A DNA stretch of 64,000 bases, from the NCBI RefSeq assembly GCF_900155475.1, contig NZ_FXAM01000001.1:359501-423500 (forward strand), written 5' to 3'. This document shows positions 19,817 to 28,491 of the stretch, one piece after another; the first letter of the stretch is position 1, and the number at the start of each line of letters is the position of its first letter. The position numbers were made by a program, and so were the translations under genes. Below the pieces are notes generated by a model. It did not search any database. It was not told the DNA's origin and saw only the letters and a program-made list of their open reading frames with translations. The stretch comes from Methylomagnum ishizawai. Lineage in GTDB: Bacteria > Pseudomonadota > Gammaproteobacteria > Methylococcales > Methylococcaceae.

Positions 19817-19956
19817 TTTTCCTCCATGCCTGGATTTCGGCAGGGACGCCGGAGTCCGTCGGCAATAGGTTGTTGTCTGCCCCGTGGCCGGGTCCAAGGC
19901 CCGGATCGTGGTATCTTCAAGTCCTCGTCAGCTTCATGGTCAAACAGGAGGTTCCC

Positions 19957-20643
19957 ATGGACGACACCCCCCAAATCCCTTCGCGACCGGCCTTGATCGC
20001 TCCCGTCCACCGGGAGATCGAGGCCTATCTCGCCGATCTCGCCCAACCCACCGACACCCCGACCCTGATCGGGATGGAAAGCCTTGCCGTCCGCCAGAGC
20101 TTCCCCATCGTGGGACGCTTGTGCGGGGTGTTCCTCAAGACCCTCGCGCTCGCCATCGGTGCCCGCCGGGTGTTCGAGTTCGGCAGCGGCTTCGGCTACT
20201 CGACCCATTGGTTCGCCACGGCGGTGGGACCGGAAGGCCGGGTGGTCTGCGCCGACAGCGATCCCGCCAACCTGCCTTTGGCCAAGCATTTCCTCAAGGA
20301 GGCGGGGCTGTGGGAGCGGGTGGAATTCCGCATCGGGCAGGCCCAGGGCGTGTTCCGCTCGGTCGGTGGGGAATTCGATATCTGCTACAACGACGCCGAC
20401 AAGTGCGATTATCCCGATATCTGGCGCATGGCCCGCGAGCGGGTGCGGCCCGGCGGGTGCTATATCGCCGACAACGTGCTATGGCATGGCCGGGTGGCGC
20501 GGGAATGCCTGCCCGATGCGGTGCCCGGCTGGACCGAGGCCATCCGCGAGCATAACCGCCTGATCTTCACCGATCCCGGTTTCGACGCCTTCGTCAATCC
20601 CACCCGCGACGGCATGGTGGTGGCGCGGCGCAAAACCGGATGA
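19957..20643 (+). CDS. class I SAM-dependent O-methyltransferase
   Basis: The 228-residue product is a caffeoyl-CoA/catechol-type O-methyltransferase. It shows the pre-motif GMESLAVRQSFPIVGRLCG, the SAM-binding motif I VFEFGSGFGYSTHWFA, CADSDPANL (motif II acidic residue), the metal/substrate loop YNDADKCDYPDIW and YIADNVLWHGRV, and the C-terminal GMVVARRK strand. The substrate is unknown. AGGAGG at 19947-19952 fixes the ATG at 19957. It is 140 bases behind thiC and need not be co-transcribed. Confidence 0.85.
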   Translation: MDDTPQIPSRPALIAPVHREIEAYLADLAQPTDTPTLIGMESLAVRQSFPIVGRLCGVFLKTLALAIGARRVFEFGSGFGYSTHWFATAVGPEGRVVCADSDPANLPLAKHFLKEAGLWERVEFRIGQAQGVFRSVGGEFDICYNDADKCDYPDIWRMARERVRPGGCYIADNVLWHGRVARECLPDAVPGWTEAIREHNRLIFTDPGFDAFVNPTRDGMVVARRKTG

Positions 20644-20749
20644 TCGGTCCGGCGGCGCTATACTCGGAGGGACCGCCCGCCGGTTCGCGGGCGGGTTCGA
20701 ACCAGTCCGGCCAGCCATCCATCCGCGCCAGGGCGCGAGGGGTTCCAAG

Positions 20750-21271
20750 ATGCTACAGCCAAGACCACCGGGGCAGCGGTCCGCGCCGTATGGCGGCGAC
20801 AGGGATGGCGAACGCACCGATTATCTCAAGGACCGCGAAGCCGATTTCCTGCTGATCGAATTCGGCAAGCTCCAGGATGAAATCCTCAGCGCCACCCAGG
20901 AAAAATGGCGCTTGGAGCATACCGTCATCTTGCTCAATATCCTGCTGCTGGCCTTCGGCTATATCGCGCCGGCCCAGGTCGATCCGCATTATTTCGCCCT
21001 GCCGTTCGCCATCACCTTGCTGGGCGGGATGCGGACCTTGATGCTGTGGCTGCACTTGAAGCGGGCGGGGAATTATCTGACCAAGGTCGAGGAGGTGTTC
21101 GGCGTCCACCCCAAGCTGGGCTGGGAACTGCGCCTGGAAAAGCTCGACGAATCCCGGCCCTATACCCTGAGTTTGGTGGGGATGACCGTGGTGTTCTGGA
21201 TGGGGTTGTTGGCGCTGACCTTGATCCTGGCGGTCGGCTACCACCTGGGGTATTGGCAGCCGGGCGCATGA
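20750..21271 (+). CDS. three-helix membrane protein, unknown function
   Basis: The 173-residue product has a charged N-terminal part (GERTDYLKDREADFLLIEFGKL), a helix pair (about 57-73 and 83-100), a soluble segment (KVEEVFGVHPKLGWELRLEKL) and a last helix (about 143-166). The amphipathic EFGKLQDEILSATQEKWR stretch could be a coiled coil. No family is recognised. It is alone on its strand; the 106-base gap upstream contains a small GC hairpin (CCGCCCGCCGGTTCGCGGGCGG). Confidence 0.6.
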   Translation: MLQPRPPGQRSAPYGGDRDGERTDYLKDREADFLLIEFGKLQDEILSATQEKWRLEHTVILLNILLLAFGYIAPAQVDPHYFALPFAITLLGGMRTLMLWLHLKRAGNYLTKVEEVFGVHPKLGWELRLEKLDESRPYTLSLVGMTVVFWMGLLALTLILAVGYHLGYWQPGA

Positions 21272-21320
21272 TCGGTGTTTGGCCTTGCTTGCGCTCCAGC
21301 CTTTGGGGTGCGCCGGGGCG

Positions 21321-21470
21321 TTAGTGGCCTTCGAGGCGCAGGGGCAGCCTGGGTTCGGTGCCCTGGGGTTCCATTTGCGCCAGCCGCTTGGCGTGGTGGG
21401 CGCAATAGGCCACCGAGCCGCCGGCGGTGGCGAGCAGCATCAGGGTCAAGCCGATTTCGACGGGGGTCAT
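21321..21470 (-). CDS. small single-pass membrane protein, 49 aa
   Basis: A strong AGGAG lies just upstream of the ATG at 21470. The product begins MTPVEIGLTLMLLATAGGSV with one transmembrane helix (about 5-25) and a polar tail with AHHAKRLAQMEP. The open frame extends upstream but the ribosome-binding site supports this internal start. It is divergent from oxyR with a 156-base gap between them. Function is unknown. Confidence 0.6.
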   Translation of the reverse strand: MTPVEIGLTLMLLATAGGSVAYCAHHAKRLAQMEPQGTEPRLPLRLEGH

Positions 21471-21626
21471 GGGTTTCTCCTTGGATCGCGCTGGGGGAAG
21501 GCGGCGCATTGTGGCGGAACCTGGGGCATCCATAAAATCGTTTGTTCTTATGCTAATCATTGAGCATGGCTATGTTCCCTGGGCTAGAATGGCCCGGCGC
21601 TCCCTTCCTCCGCCCGATGGCCTCCC

Positions 21627-22523
21627 ATGAACCTCCGCGACCTGAAATATCTGGTGGCGGTCGCCGACCTGAACCATTTCAGCTTGGCGGCCGAGCGTTG
21701 CTGCGTCAGCCAGCCGACCCTCAGCACCCAGCTCAAGAAATTGGAGGACGAACTTGGGGTGGCGCTGTTCGAGCGCAATAACCGTTCGGTGCGCACCACC
21801 GAGGCGGGTGGGCGCATCATCGCCGTGGCCCGGCGGGTCTTGGCCGAGGTCGAAGCGATGGAGGAGATCGCCGCCGGGACCCGCGACCCCTACGCCGGGA
21901 CGTTCCGGCTGGGCGGATTCCCCACCTTGGCCAGCTACGTGTTCCCGGCGGCGGTGCCCGCCATCGTCCAAGCCTTGCCCAAGCTGAAACTGCTGTTGAT
22001 CGAGGAGAAGACCGATGCCCTGGTCGAGCAATTGCGCGCCGGGCGTTGCGATGCGGCGCTGTTGGCCTTGCCGGTGAACGATCCGGCCCTGGTGTCGATG
22101 CGCTTGTTCGACGATCCCTTTTTGTTGGCGGTGTCGCCGGAGCATCCGCTGGCGGCGCGAGAGCGGGTCGATTTGCGGGATTTGGCCGATTTGCGGTTGC
22201 TGCTGCTGGACGAGGGCCATTGCCTGCGCGACCAGGCTTTGAACCTGTGCTATCGCCATGGTGGCCATGAGGAGGTGGATTTCCGCGCCACCAGCCTGGA
22301 AACCCTGCGGATGATGGTGCGGGCCGGGACCGGCATCACCTTGATGCCGTGGACGGCGGCGCGGGAGGACCATACCGGCATCCGCTACCTGCCGTTCGCC
22401 GAGCCGCAACCGCGGCGGTTGATCGGCCTGGTCTGGCGCAAGACCACGGCCCGTGGTCCCTTGATCGGCAAGCTCATCGAGCTATTGCGGGAAATTTCCC
22501 GCGCCTGGGCCGCGCCGGGTTAG
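21627..22523 (+). CDS. oxyR: hydrogen peroxide-sensing LysR-type regulator OxyR
   Basis: The 298-residue product has an N-terminal winged helix (AAERCCVSQPTLSTQLKKLE) and a substrate-binding-like domain. The redox loop is DEGHCLRDQALNLCYRHGG, which puts cysteines at 199 and 208, exactly the pair that forms the regulatory disulfide in E. coli OxyR. The following FRATSLETLRMMV is also an OxyR hallmark. It should activate peroxide defence genes. The upstream gap contains the palindrome ATGCT-N8-AGCAT and AT-rich sequence suited to autoregulation, but a clear OxyR ATAG/CTAT array was not seen. Confidence 0.95.
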   Translation: MNLRDLKYLVAVADLNHFSLAAERCCVSQPTLSTQLKKLEDELGVALFERNNRSVRTTEAGGRIIAVARRVLAEVEAMEEIAAGTRDPYAGTFRLGGFPTLASYVFPAAVPAIVQALPKLKLLLIEEKTDALVEQLRAGRCDAALLALPVNDPALVSMRLFDDPFLLAVSPEHPLAARERVDLRDLADLRLLLLDEGHCLRDQALNLCYRHGGHEEVDFRATSLETLRMMVRAGTGITLMPWTAAREDHTGIRYLPFAEPQPRRLIGLVWRKTTARGPLIGKLIELLREISRAWAAPG

Positions 22524-22646
22524 GAACCGGGCGGGTCTGGATTCAGGGCGCTGCGCTCCGCTCTGTAGATAGTGTATAAAATAGCGGTTGCGGTTCCTCC
22601 GCGGGGGCTGGATTTCTTTCAACCTAAGAACATAAAGGTATGATTC

Positions 22647-23411
22647 ATGGCGAATATCATTGGTCAAGTGCTAGGCTCGATTCGTGGCTTGTTTGGCGGC
22701 TCGCCCGGCGTGCCGCCCGCCCCGGCCCCGGTGGCGGCTGAGGCCCAGCCCGAAGCCGCCCAGCTTACCGGCGTCGCGAAATATCTGGCCCAGTTGGCCG
22801 CGGAGGAAGCGGCGGCCCAGGGGCCAGTGGTCGTGGAGTTCGATACCGGTGTCGGCAGGTATGTGGCGGCCCTGGCCGAGAATCCCAGCCCGGCGCAGGG
22901 CACCGGGGTGCAACGGTATTTGGCGAATCTGGCCGTCGAAACGGCGGTTTCCGGCGAGACCGAGGCAGACCGCGCCGCCGCCGCCGCCTACCGGGCCAGG
23001 GCGGGTGGCAAGACCGGGGTCGCGAATTATCTAGGCGGTCTGGGCTTGCCGGAAATACCGGTGGTCGTCAAGAAAACCCGCGTGGAGCAATATCTGGCCA
23101 ATCTGGCTGCGTCCAGCGCTCCGGCTCCCGCAGCGGCGGAAGCCGCCCCGGTCCCCGCCGAAGCACCGGAGGCGGTGGCGGAACCCGAAGCGGCGGTCGC
23201 CGCCGAAACGCCCGCCGCCAGCGACTGGGTCGATCTTGCCGCCGGGGCCAAGCAATGCCAAGCCAGCACGCTGAAAGGCACCCAATGCCGTAATACCAGC
23301 GGCCTGGAGCGGATACAGCGCACCATCGAGGGCAAGGTCTACCAGTTCCTCGCCTGCGCCCACCATATCGGCGAATCCTTCAAGCCCTACGGCGGCGTGC
23401 TGGGCGGTTAA
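22647..23411 (+). CDS. protein with five TGVxxYLAxLA repeats and a C-terminal Cys/His cluster
   Basis: The 254-residue product contains five copies of a 12-residue motif: TGVAKYLAQLAA (41-52), TGVGRYVAALAE (67-78), TGVQRYLANLAV (86-97), TGVANYLGGLGL (123-134) and TRVEQYLANLAA (144-155). Ala/Pro/Glu-rich spacers of varying length separate them. The C-terminus has KQCQASTLKGTQCRN ... FLACAHH, with Cys204, Cys214, Cys237, His239 and His240, which looks like a small zinc-binding knuckle (DUF5763-like). The N-terminus is not a clear signal peptide. The repeats may be short linear docking motifs. AAAGGT upstream supports the start. I do not recognise a named family. Confidence 0.75.
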   Translation: MANIIGQVLGSIRGLFGGSPGVPPAPAPVAAEAQPEAAQLTGVAKYLAQLAAEEAAAQGPVVVEFDTGVGRYVAALAENPSPAQGTGVQRYLANLAVETAVSGETEADRAAAAAYRARAGGKTGVANYLGGLGLPEIPVVVKKTRVEQYLANLAASSAPAPAAAEAAPVPAEAPEAVAEPEAAVAAETPAASDWVDLAAGAKQCQASTLKGTQCRNTSGLERIQRTIEGKVYQFLACAHHIGESFKPYGGVLGG

Positions 23412-23479
23412 GCCCCTGTCCGCGCTGTTCCCCATCCGGGTCGGCGCGGGTTCCCCGTCCCATCCGAACCGGGGATGCC

Positions 23480-24082
23480 ATGCCCGCTTACTGGACCCCC
23501 GTTTTCCTCGCCGCCTGCGCCGGTTCCGCCATCGCGCCTTACGATCTGGTGACATGGTGCTTGGAAGTCCCGCCCGCGCTGGCGATCTTCCTGGCGCTCC
23601 GGGCCACGCGCCGCCGGTTCCCGTTGACCCCGTTGGCCTATGCCGCGCTGTTGATCCTGTGCGGTTTGATCCTGCTCGGGGCGCATTATTCTTTCGCGCG
23701 GGTGCCGGGTTTCGACGCGCTGGGCGGGGGGCGCAATGATTTCGACAAGCTGGCCCATTTCTTCCAGGGTTTCGCGCCCGCCCTCGCGTTCCGCGAGTTG
23801 TTGATCCGGGGCGGGGTGTGGACGTGGCGGGCGGGGCTGGATTATCTGGTCCCCGCGCTGTGCTTGGCGCTTTCCGCCGCCTATGAGTTGGTGGAATGGG
23901 GCGTGGCTTGGGTCTTGGGCGGACGGGCCGAGGCTTTCCTGGCGATCCAGGGCGATGCCTGGGATGCCCAATCGGATATGGCCGCTGCGCTATTGGGGGC
24001 GGTGCTGGCGGTCGCGCTGCTGGGCCGTCGCCACGATAGGCAAATCGCCCGTTTGGCGCGGGGGAACTGCTATCCTTCATGA
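23480..24082 (+). CDS. DUF2238 (YjdF-like) integral membrane protein
   Basis: The 200-residue product has five or six transmembrane helices and the family pattern: HYSFARVPGFD, NDFDKLAHFFQGF, then AAYELVEWGVAWVLG and DAWDAQSDMAAALLGA, in which the Asp, His and Glu residues within membrane helices are conserved in DUF2238. The family's role is not established. The gene is preceded by the five-repeat protein and followed, on the same strand, by dusB after about 100 bases. Confidence 0.8.
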   Translation: MPAYWTPVFLAACAGSAIAPYDLVTWCLEVPPALAIFLALRATRRRFPLTPLAYAALLILCGLILLGAHYSFARVPGFDALGGGRNDFDKLAHFFQGFAPALAFRELLIRGGVWTWRAGLDYLVPALCLALSAAYELVEWGVAWVLGGRAEAFLAIQGDAWDAQSDMAAALLGAVLAVALLGRRHDRQIARLARGNCYPS

Positions 24083-24184
24083 GCGAACCGCCGCTGCCGG
24101 ACCGGGAGATTGCGGTTGGACTCTTGGCTTCCCCCGCCGGTTCCGGCTAGACTTCCCGCCCCTGCCCGACCCTCCCGAACCCCA

Positions 24185-25165
24185 ATGCACATCGGCCCTT
24201 ACCGACTTTCCAACCGCTTGATCCTGGCCCCGATGGCTGGGGTCACCGATAGGCCGTTCCGCCGTCTGTGTCGGCGCTACGGGGCCGCGTTGGCCGTGTC
24301 CGAGATGGTCTCGGCCAATCCCGCGTTGCGCGACGACCCTAGGACTTTGCTCCGCACCGACCATGTCGGCGAACCCGGACCCTATTCGGTGCAAATCCTG
24401 GGCAACGACCCGGCGGCAATGGCCGAAGCCGCCCGTATCAACGTGGACCGTGGTGCCCAGATCATCGACATCAATATGGGTTGTCCCGCCAAGAAGGTCT
24501 GCAACAAAGCCGCCGGTTCCGCCCTGCTCCAGGACGAAACCCTGGTCGGGCGCATCCTGGAGGCGGTGGTCGGCGCGGTGGCCGTGCCCGTGACCCTGAA
24601 GATACGTACCGGTTGGCACCCCGAACACCGCAACGCCCCGGCCATCGCCCGGATCGCCCAGGATTCGGGCATCCAGGCCATCGCCGTGCATGGGCGCACC
24701 CGCGCCTGCGCCTTCGCCGGGGAGGCCGAATACCGAACGATCCGGCAGGTCAAGCAGTCGGTGGGCATTCCGGTCATCGCCAACGGCGATATCGACAGCC
24801 CCGACAAAGCCGCCGCCGTCCTGGCCGAGACCGGGGCCGACGCCATCATGATAGGCCGGGCCGCTTTGGGCCGTCCCTGGCTGTTCCGGGCCATCGCGGC
24901 CCGCCTCGATGGGTTGCGTCCGGTGGATGCGCCCGTTCCCGCCGAGGTTCATGCGGTGATGGTGGAACACCTACGGGAGCTCTACGCCCTGCATGGCGAA
25001 TATCGGGGCTTGCGGATCGCCCGCAAGCATGTCGCTTGGTATCTCCGATACCTACCGTGCCCGCCGGGTTTCCTGGCCTTGTTCAACGGCCTGGATAGCG
25101 CCGCCCGGCAACTCGCCCTGATCGATACCTTGTTCGACCCGCACCGGGCAGGAGTGGCCGCATGA
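24185..25165 (+). CDS. dusB: tRNA-dihydrouridine synthase B
   Basis: The 326-residue flavoenzyme reduces uridine to dihydrouridine in the tRNA D-loop. Family motifs are clear: MHIGPYRLSNRLILAPMAGVTD at the start, INMGCPAKKVCNKAAGSALL with the catalytic Cys, KIRTGW, AVHGRTRACAF, VIANGDIDSP, and GADAIMIGRAALGRPWLF. The start is set at 24185 because the upstream extension is Pro/Arg shadow. It overlaps fis by ATGA in the classical gammaproteobacterial dusB-fis order, so Fis expression is tied to dusB transcription. Confidence 0.97.
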   Translation: MHIGPYRLSNRLILAPMAGVTDRPFRRLCRRYGAALAVSEMVSANPALRDDPRTLLRTDHVGEPGPYSVQILGNDPAAMAEAARINVDRGAQIIDINMGCPAKKVCNKAAGSALLQDETLVGRILEAVVGAVAVPVTLKIRTGWHPEHRNAPAIARIAQDSGIQAIAVHGRTRACAFAGEAEYRTIRQVKQSVGIPVIANGDIDSPDKAAAVLAETGADAIMIGRAALGRPWLFRAIAARLDGLRPVDAPVPAEVHAVMVEHLRELYALHGEYRGLRIARKHVAWYLRYLPCPPGFLALFNGLDSAARQLALIDTLFDPHRAGVAA

Positions 25166-25455
25166 CGGTGGACCCCGCAAACATCCCGCCCGCGCCGGAC
25201 GCGGCCATCCCGCCTGGGCCGGGGACCGCCCCGATCTTGAGCGAACAGGTGCGTTTGGCCCTGCGCCATTATTTCGCCGGGCTGGATGGCCACGCCGCGA
25301 CCGGACTCTACGCCATGGTCATCAGCGAGGTCGAAAAGCCCTTGATCGAAACCGTGCTGGAACATTGCGGCCATAACCAAAGCCGTGCCGCCCAGGTCTT
25401 GGGGCTGAGCCGCAGCACCCTACGCAAGAAGATGAACCAATACGGCATCGAATAA
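25162..25455 (+). CDS. fis: nucleoid-associated DNA-binding protein Fis
   Basis: The 97-residue product matches Fis in length and in the C-terminal helix-turn-helix: [20 protein letters not shown] then [17 protein letters not shown]. The N-terminal part is Pro/Ala-rich and less conserved, as in other Fis proteins outside the enterics. Fis bends DNA and adjusts rRNA and many other promoters with growth rate. Its ATG overlaps the dusB stop. Confidence 0.95.
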   Translation: MTVDPANIPPAPDAAIPPGPGTAPILSEQVRLALRHYFAGLDGHAATGLYAMVISEVEKPLIETVLEHCGHNQSRAAQVLGLSRSTLRKKMNQYGIE

Positions 25456-25487
25456 GCTTCCTTCCATCCTCCAACCTTGCTACCGCC

Positions 25488-27050
25488 ATGAACAATCCCG
25501 TAACCCGAGCCCTCATCAGCGTTTCCGACAAAACCGGCGTGGTGGATTTCTGCCGCGAACTGGCCGCGCTGGGCATAGCAATCCTGTCTTCGGGCGGCAC
25601 CGCACGCCTGTTGCTGGACAGCGGCATCGCCGCCATCGAGGTCTCCCAGCACACCGGCTTCCCCGAGATGATGGGCGGGCGCATCAAGACCCTGCATCCC
25701 AAAATCCACGGCGGCATCCTGGGGCGGCGCGGGGTGGACGAGGCGGTGATGGCCGAGCATGGCATCGGTCCCATCGATCTGGTGGTGGTGAACCTCTATC
25801 CGTTCGAGGCCACCGTGGCCCAGCCCGGCTGTCCCTTGGCGGAGGCCATCGAGAATATCGATATCGGCGGCCCGGCCATGATCCGGGGCGCGGCCAAGAA
25901 CCACGAGGCCGTGGGTGTGGTGGTCGATCCCTTGGATTATCCGCTGGTGCTGGGCGAACTGAAGGCAAACGGCGGCGCCTTGTCCGCCGCCACCCGGTTC
26001 CGGCTGGCGATCAAGAGTTTCCGCCATACCGCAGCCTATGACGCCTCCATCTCGACCTACCTGGGCAAGATCGAAGGCGGCGAACCCTTCCCCGATCCGC
26101 TGGTGACGCGGTTCCGTCATGGACAGGCCTTGCGCTATGGCGAAAATCCCCACCAACGCGCGGCCTTCTATGTCGATCCGGGTGCGGCGCCCGGCACCGT
26201 CGCCACCGCCCGGCAAATCCAGGGCAAGGAACTGTCCTATAACAACATCGCCGACGCCGACGCAGCCCTGGAATGCGTCAAGCAGTTCGCCGAGTCGCCC
26301 GCCTGCGTCATCGTCAAGCACGCCAATCCCTGCGGCGTGGCCGAGGGACAAAGCTTGCTGGAAGCCTATGACCGCGCCTACGCCACCGACCCGACCTCGG
26401 CCTTCGGCGGCATCATCGCCTTCAACCGCGAGTTGGACGCCGCTACCGCCCGCGCCATCGTCGAGCGGCAATTCGTCGAGGTGATCCTGGCCCCGAGCAT
26501 CGATGCCGCAGCCCTGCCGATCCTGGCGGCCAAGGCCAATGTGCGGGTGCTGGAAACCGGCGCTTGGCCCGCCGAACCCAAGCCGGAATGGGACTATAAA
26601 CGGGTGGCCGGGGGCTTGCTGGTGCAGGACAAGGACTGGGGCCGCATCGACCGGGCCGGACTCCAGGTGGTGACCCGCCGCGCCCCCACCGAAGCCGAGA
26701 TCGGCGATTTGCTGTTCGCTTGGACCGTCGCCAAGTTCGTGAAATCCAACGCCATCGTCTACGCCAAGGACCGCCAGACCGTGGGCGTGGGCGCGGGACA
26801 GATGAGCCGGGTCTATTCGGCCCGCATCGCCGCCATCAAGGCCCAGGATGTGGGTTTGCGGGTCGCGGGTTCGGTGGTGGCGTCCGACGCCTTCTTCCCG
26901 TTCCGCGACGGGGTGGATTCGGCGGCGGAGGCGGGCGTGACCGCCGTGATCCAGCCCGGCGGTTCGGTGCGCGACGCCGAGGTGATCGCCGCCGCCGACG
27001 AGCATGGCTTGGCGATGGTGTTCACCGGCATGAGGCATTTCCGCCACTGA
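25488..27050 (+). CDS. purH: bifunctional AICAR transformylase/IMP cyclohydrolase
   Basis: The 520-residue enzyme performs the last two steps of IMP synthesis. The N-terminal IMP cyclohydrolase (MGS-like) domain begins [20 protein letters not shown] and contains SSGGTARLL and [16 protein letters not shown]; the AICAR transformylase part has [14 protein letters not shown], the catalytic [19 protein letters not shown] and the C-terminal [13 protein letters not shown]. It follows dusB-fis after a 32-base gap and completes the frequent dusB-fis-purH cluster. Confidence 0.98.
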   Translation: MNNPVTRALISVSDKTGVVDFCRELAALGIAILSSGGTARLLLDSGIAAIEVSQHTGFPEMMGGRIKTLHPKIHGGILGRRGVDEAVMAEHGIGPIDLVVVNLYPFEATVAQPGCPLAEAIENIDIGGPAMIRGAAKNHEAVGVVVDPLDYPLVLGELKANGGALSAATRFRLAIKSFRHTAAYDASISTYLGKIEGGEPFPDPLVTRFRHGQALRYGENPHQRAAFYVDPGAAPGTVATARQIQGKELSYNNIADADAALECVKQFAESPACVIVKHANPCGVAEGQSLLEAYDRAYATDPTSAFGGIIAFNRELDAATARAIVERQFVEVILAPSIDAAALPILAAKANVRVLETGAWPAEPKPEWDYKRVAGGLLVQDKDWGRIDRAGLQVVTRRAPTEAEIGDLLFAWTVAKFVKSNAIVYAKDRQTVGVGAGQMSRVYSARIAAIKAQDVGLRVAGSVVASDAFFPFRDGVDSAAEAGVTAVIQPGGSVRDAEVIAAADEHGLAMVFTGMRHFRH

Positions 27051-27135
27051 GTTCCCGCGCCTTCCAAGCTCCCACGGTCTTGTGGGAGCGTCCCGGCCCC
27101 GCCGTCTTTCCCTCACAAACTCCCGAGGTTCCCCC

Positions 27136-28371
27136 TTGAACCGCCCCGATCTCGCCGCCGATACCGACCTCTGCGTCAAATGCGGCTTGTGCTTGCCGCA
27201 TTGCCCCACCTACCTCCAGACCCAGGACGAGAACGAATCGCCCAGGGGCCGTTTGTCCCTGATCCAGGGCTGGGCGCGGGGTGCGCTCGAAGCCACGCCG
27301 GAACTGGCTCGCCATGTCGATCACTGCCTGCTGTGCCGGGCCTGCGAAGCGGCCTGTCCGGCTTACGTGCCCTATGGCGGCATCGTGGACCGTTTCCGGG
27401 GCGAGGTCGGCGAACTCGGCAAATCCAGCGCCGCCAAGCTCAAAACCGCCGCCTTGCGCAAACTCTTGACCGGGGTCGGTGTGCGCCACCGCGCCGAGGC
27501 GTTGATGGCGGGCGCACTGGGCGGGCCTTTGTTGCGGGGCGGCGGTTTCCTGTTGGAAGCCGTCGGCTTGGGCGAGGTGGCGGCGGGCCTGCCCGGAACC
27601 GCCACGGCGACCGATTGGATCGGCATCCATCCCGCCACCGGCCCGGCGGAAACCGGGCGTGCCGATGTGTTCCTGGGTTGCACGGCCAACCTGCTGGACG
27701 CCGAAACCGTGTCCGCCACGCTGCGCCTGCTCAACCGGCTGGGCGTCCGGGTGCGGGTGCCGGAAGCGCAGGCGTGTTGCGGGGCTTTGCACGGCCATGG
27801 CGGGGACGCGCAGGCGGCATCGGCGCTGATGGAACGCAATCTGGCCGCGTTCGATGGCGAAGACGCCATCGTCGGCTTCGCCAGCGGTTGCGGGGCGATG
27901 CTGCGCGATTACCGCGAGCGGGCGGCGACGGAAACGGCGGCGCGGTGGGCGGGCCGGGTCCGGGATGTCGGCGAATTCCTGGCCGGGTTGCCCTGGCCGG
28001 ACGATTGGGTGCTCGCGCCCTTGGAAGCCAAGGTCGTGGTGCATGCGCCCTGCACCCTCAAGAATGTATTGAAGGCCGACCGCCACCCCGCCGCGCTGCT
28101 GCGGCGGATTCCGGGGCTGGAAGTGGTGCCGCTGCCGGTCCAGGTGCGTTGTTGCGGGGCGGCGGGGAGTTATTCCTTGGAGCATCCTGCGATGGCGGGG
28201 GCGCTGCGCGACGAGGTGCTGGACCGAGTGGCCGCCGAGCGGCCCGCTTTCCTGGCGACTTCCAATCCGGGTTGCGCCATGCACCTGCGGGCGGGCTTGA
28301 AGCGGCGCGGATTGGGTGGGGTCGAGGTGTTGCACCCGGTGGCTTTGTTGGCAAGGTGCTTGCCGGGATAG
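27136..28371 (+). CDS. glcF: glycolate oxidase iron-sulfur subunit (GlcF-like)
   Basis: The product (411 residues) has two N-terminal [4Fe-4S] motifs, CVKCGLCLPHCP and CLLCRACEAACP, and two C-terminal CCG-type cysteine-rich domains (QACCGALHGHGG and VRCCGAAGSYSLEH), the layout of GlcF/LutA. With GlcD/GlcE it oxidises glycolate to glyoxylate. No glcD or glcE lies nearby, so an alternative 2-hydroxyacid oxidase cannot be excluded. The start is probably the TTG at 27136 (GAGG upstream); no ATG fits the family's N-terminus, and the ATG at 27082 only adds an Arg/Ser-rich shadow. A strong bidirectional terminator follows. Confidence 0.85.
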   Translation: MNRPDLAADTDLCVKCGLCLPHCPTYLQTQDENESPRGRLSLIQGWARGALEATPELARHVDHCLLCRACEAACPAYVPYGGIVDRFRGEVGELGKSSAAKLKTAALRKLLTGVGVRHRAEALMAGALGGPLLRGGGFLLEAVGLGEVAAGLPGTATATDWIGIHPATGPAETGRADVFLGCTANLLDAETVSATLRLLNRLGVRVRVPEAQACCGALHGHGGDAQAASALMERNLAAFDGEDAIVGFASGCGAMLRDYRERAATETAARWAGRVRDVGEFLAGLPWPDDWVLAPLEAKVVVHAPCTLKNVLKADRHPAALLRRIPGLEVVPLPVQVRCCGAAGSYSLEHPAMAGALRDEVLDRVAAERPAFLATSNPGCAMHLRAGLKRRGLGGVEVLHPVALLARCLPG

Positions 28372-28392
28372 CGCGGCTCGTTCCGTGAAAGC

Positions 28393-28433
28393 AAAAGGCC
28401 GGAGGGCGCGTTGCGCGTCCTCCGGCCTTTTTT
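28393..28433. terminator. bidirectional intrinsic terminator between glcF and the RTX-repeat gene
   Basis: AAAAGGCCGGAGGGCGCG pairs with a CGCG..CCTCCGGCCTTTT arm, giving a stem of more than 12 bp with an A-run on one side and T6 on the other. It serves the convergent glcF (plus) and calcium-binding protein (minus) genes. Confidence 0.9.
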
Positions 28434-28491
28434 GTTGGGATTTGGGTTGAGCCACCGCCGGGCACGGGGCCGTGCCCGGCGGGTGGGTTGC

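Noticed and set aside
21540-21600. OxyR binding array upstream of oxyR
   Set aside because: Only an ATGCT/AGCAT palindrome and scattered CTAT/ATAG-like words were seen; spacing does not match the four-element OxyR motif.
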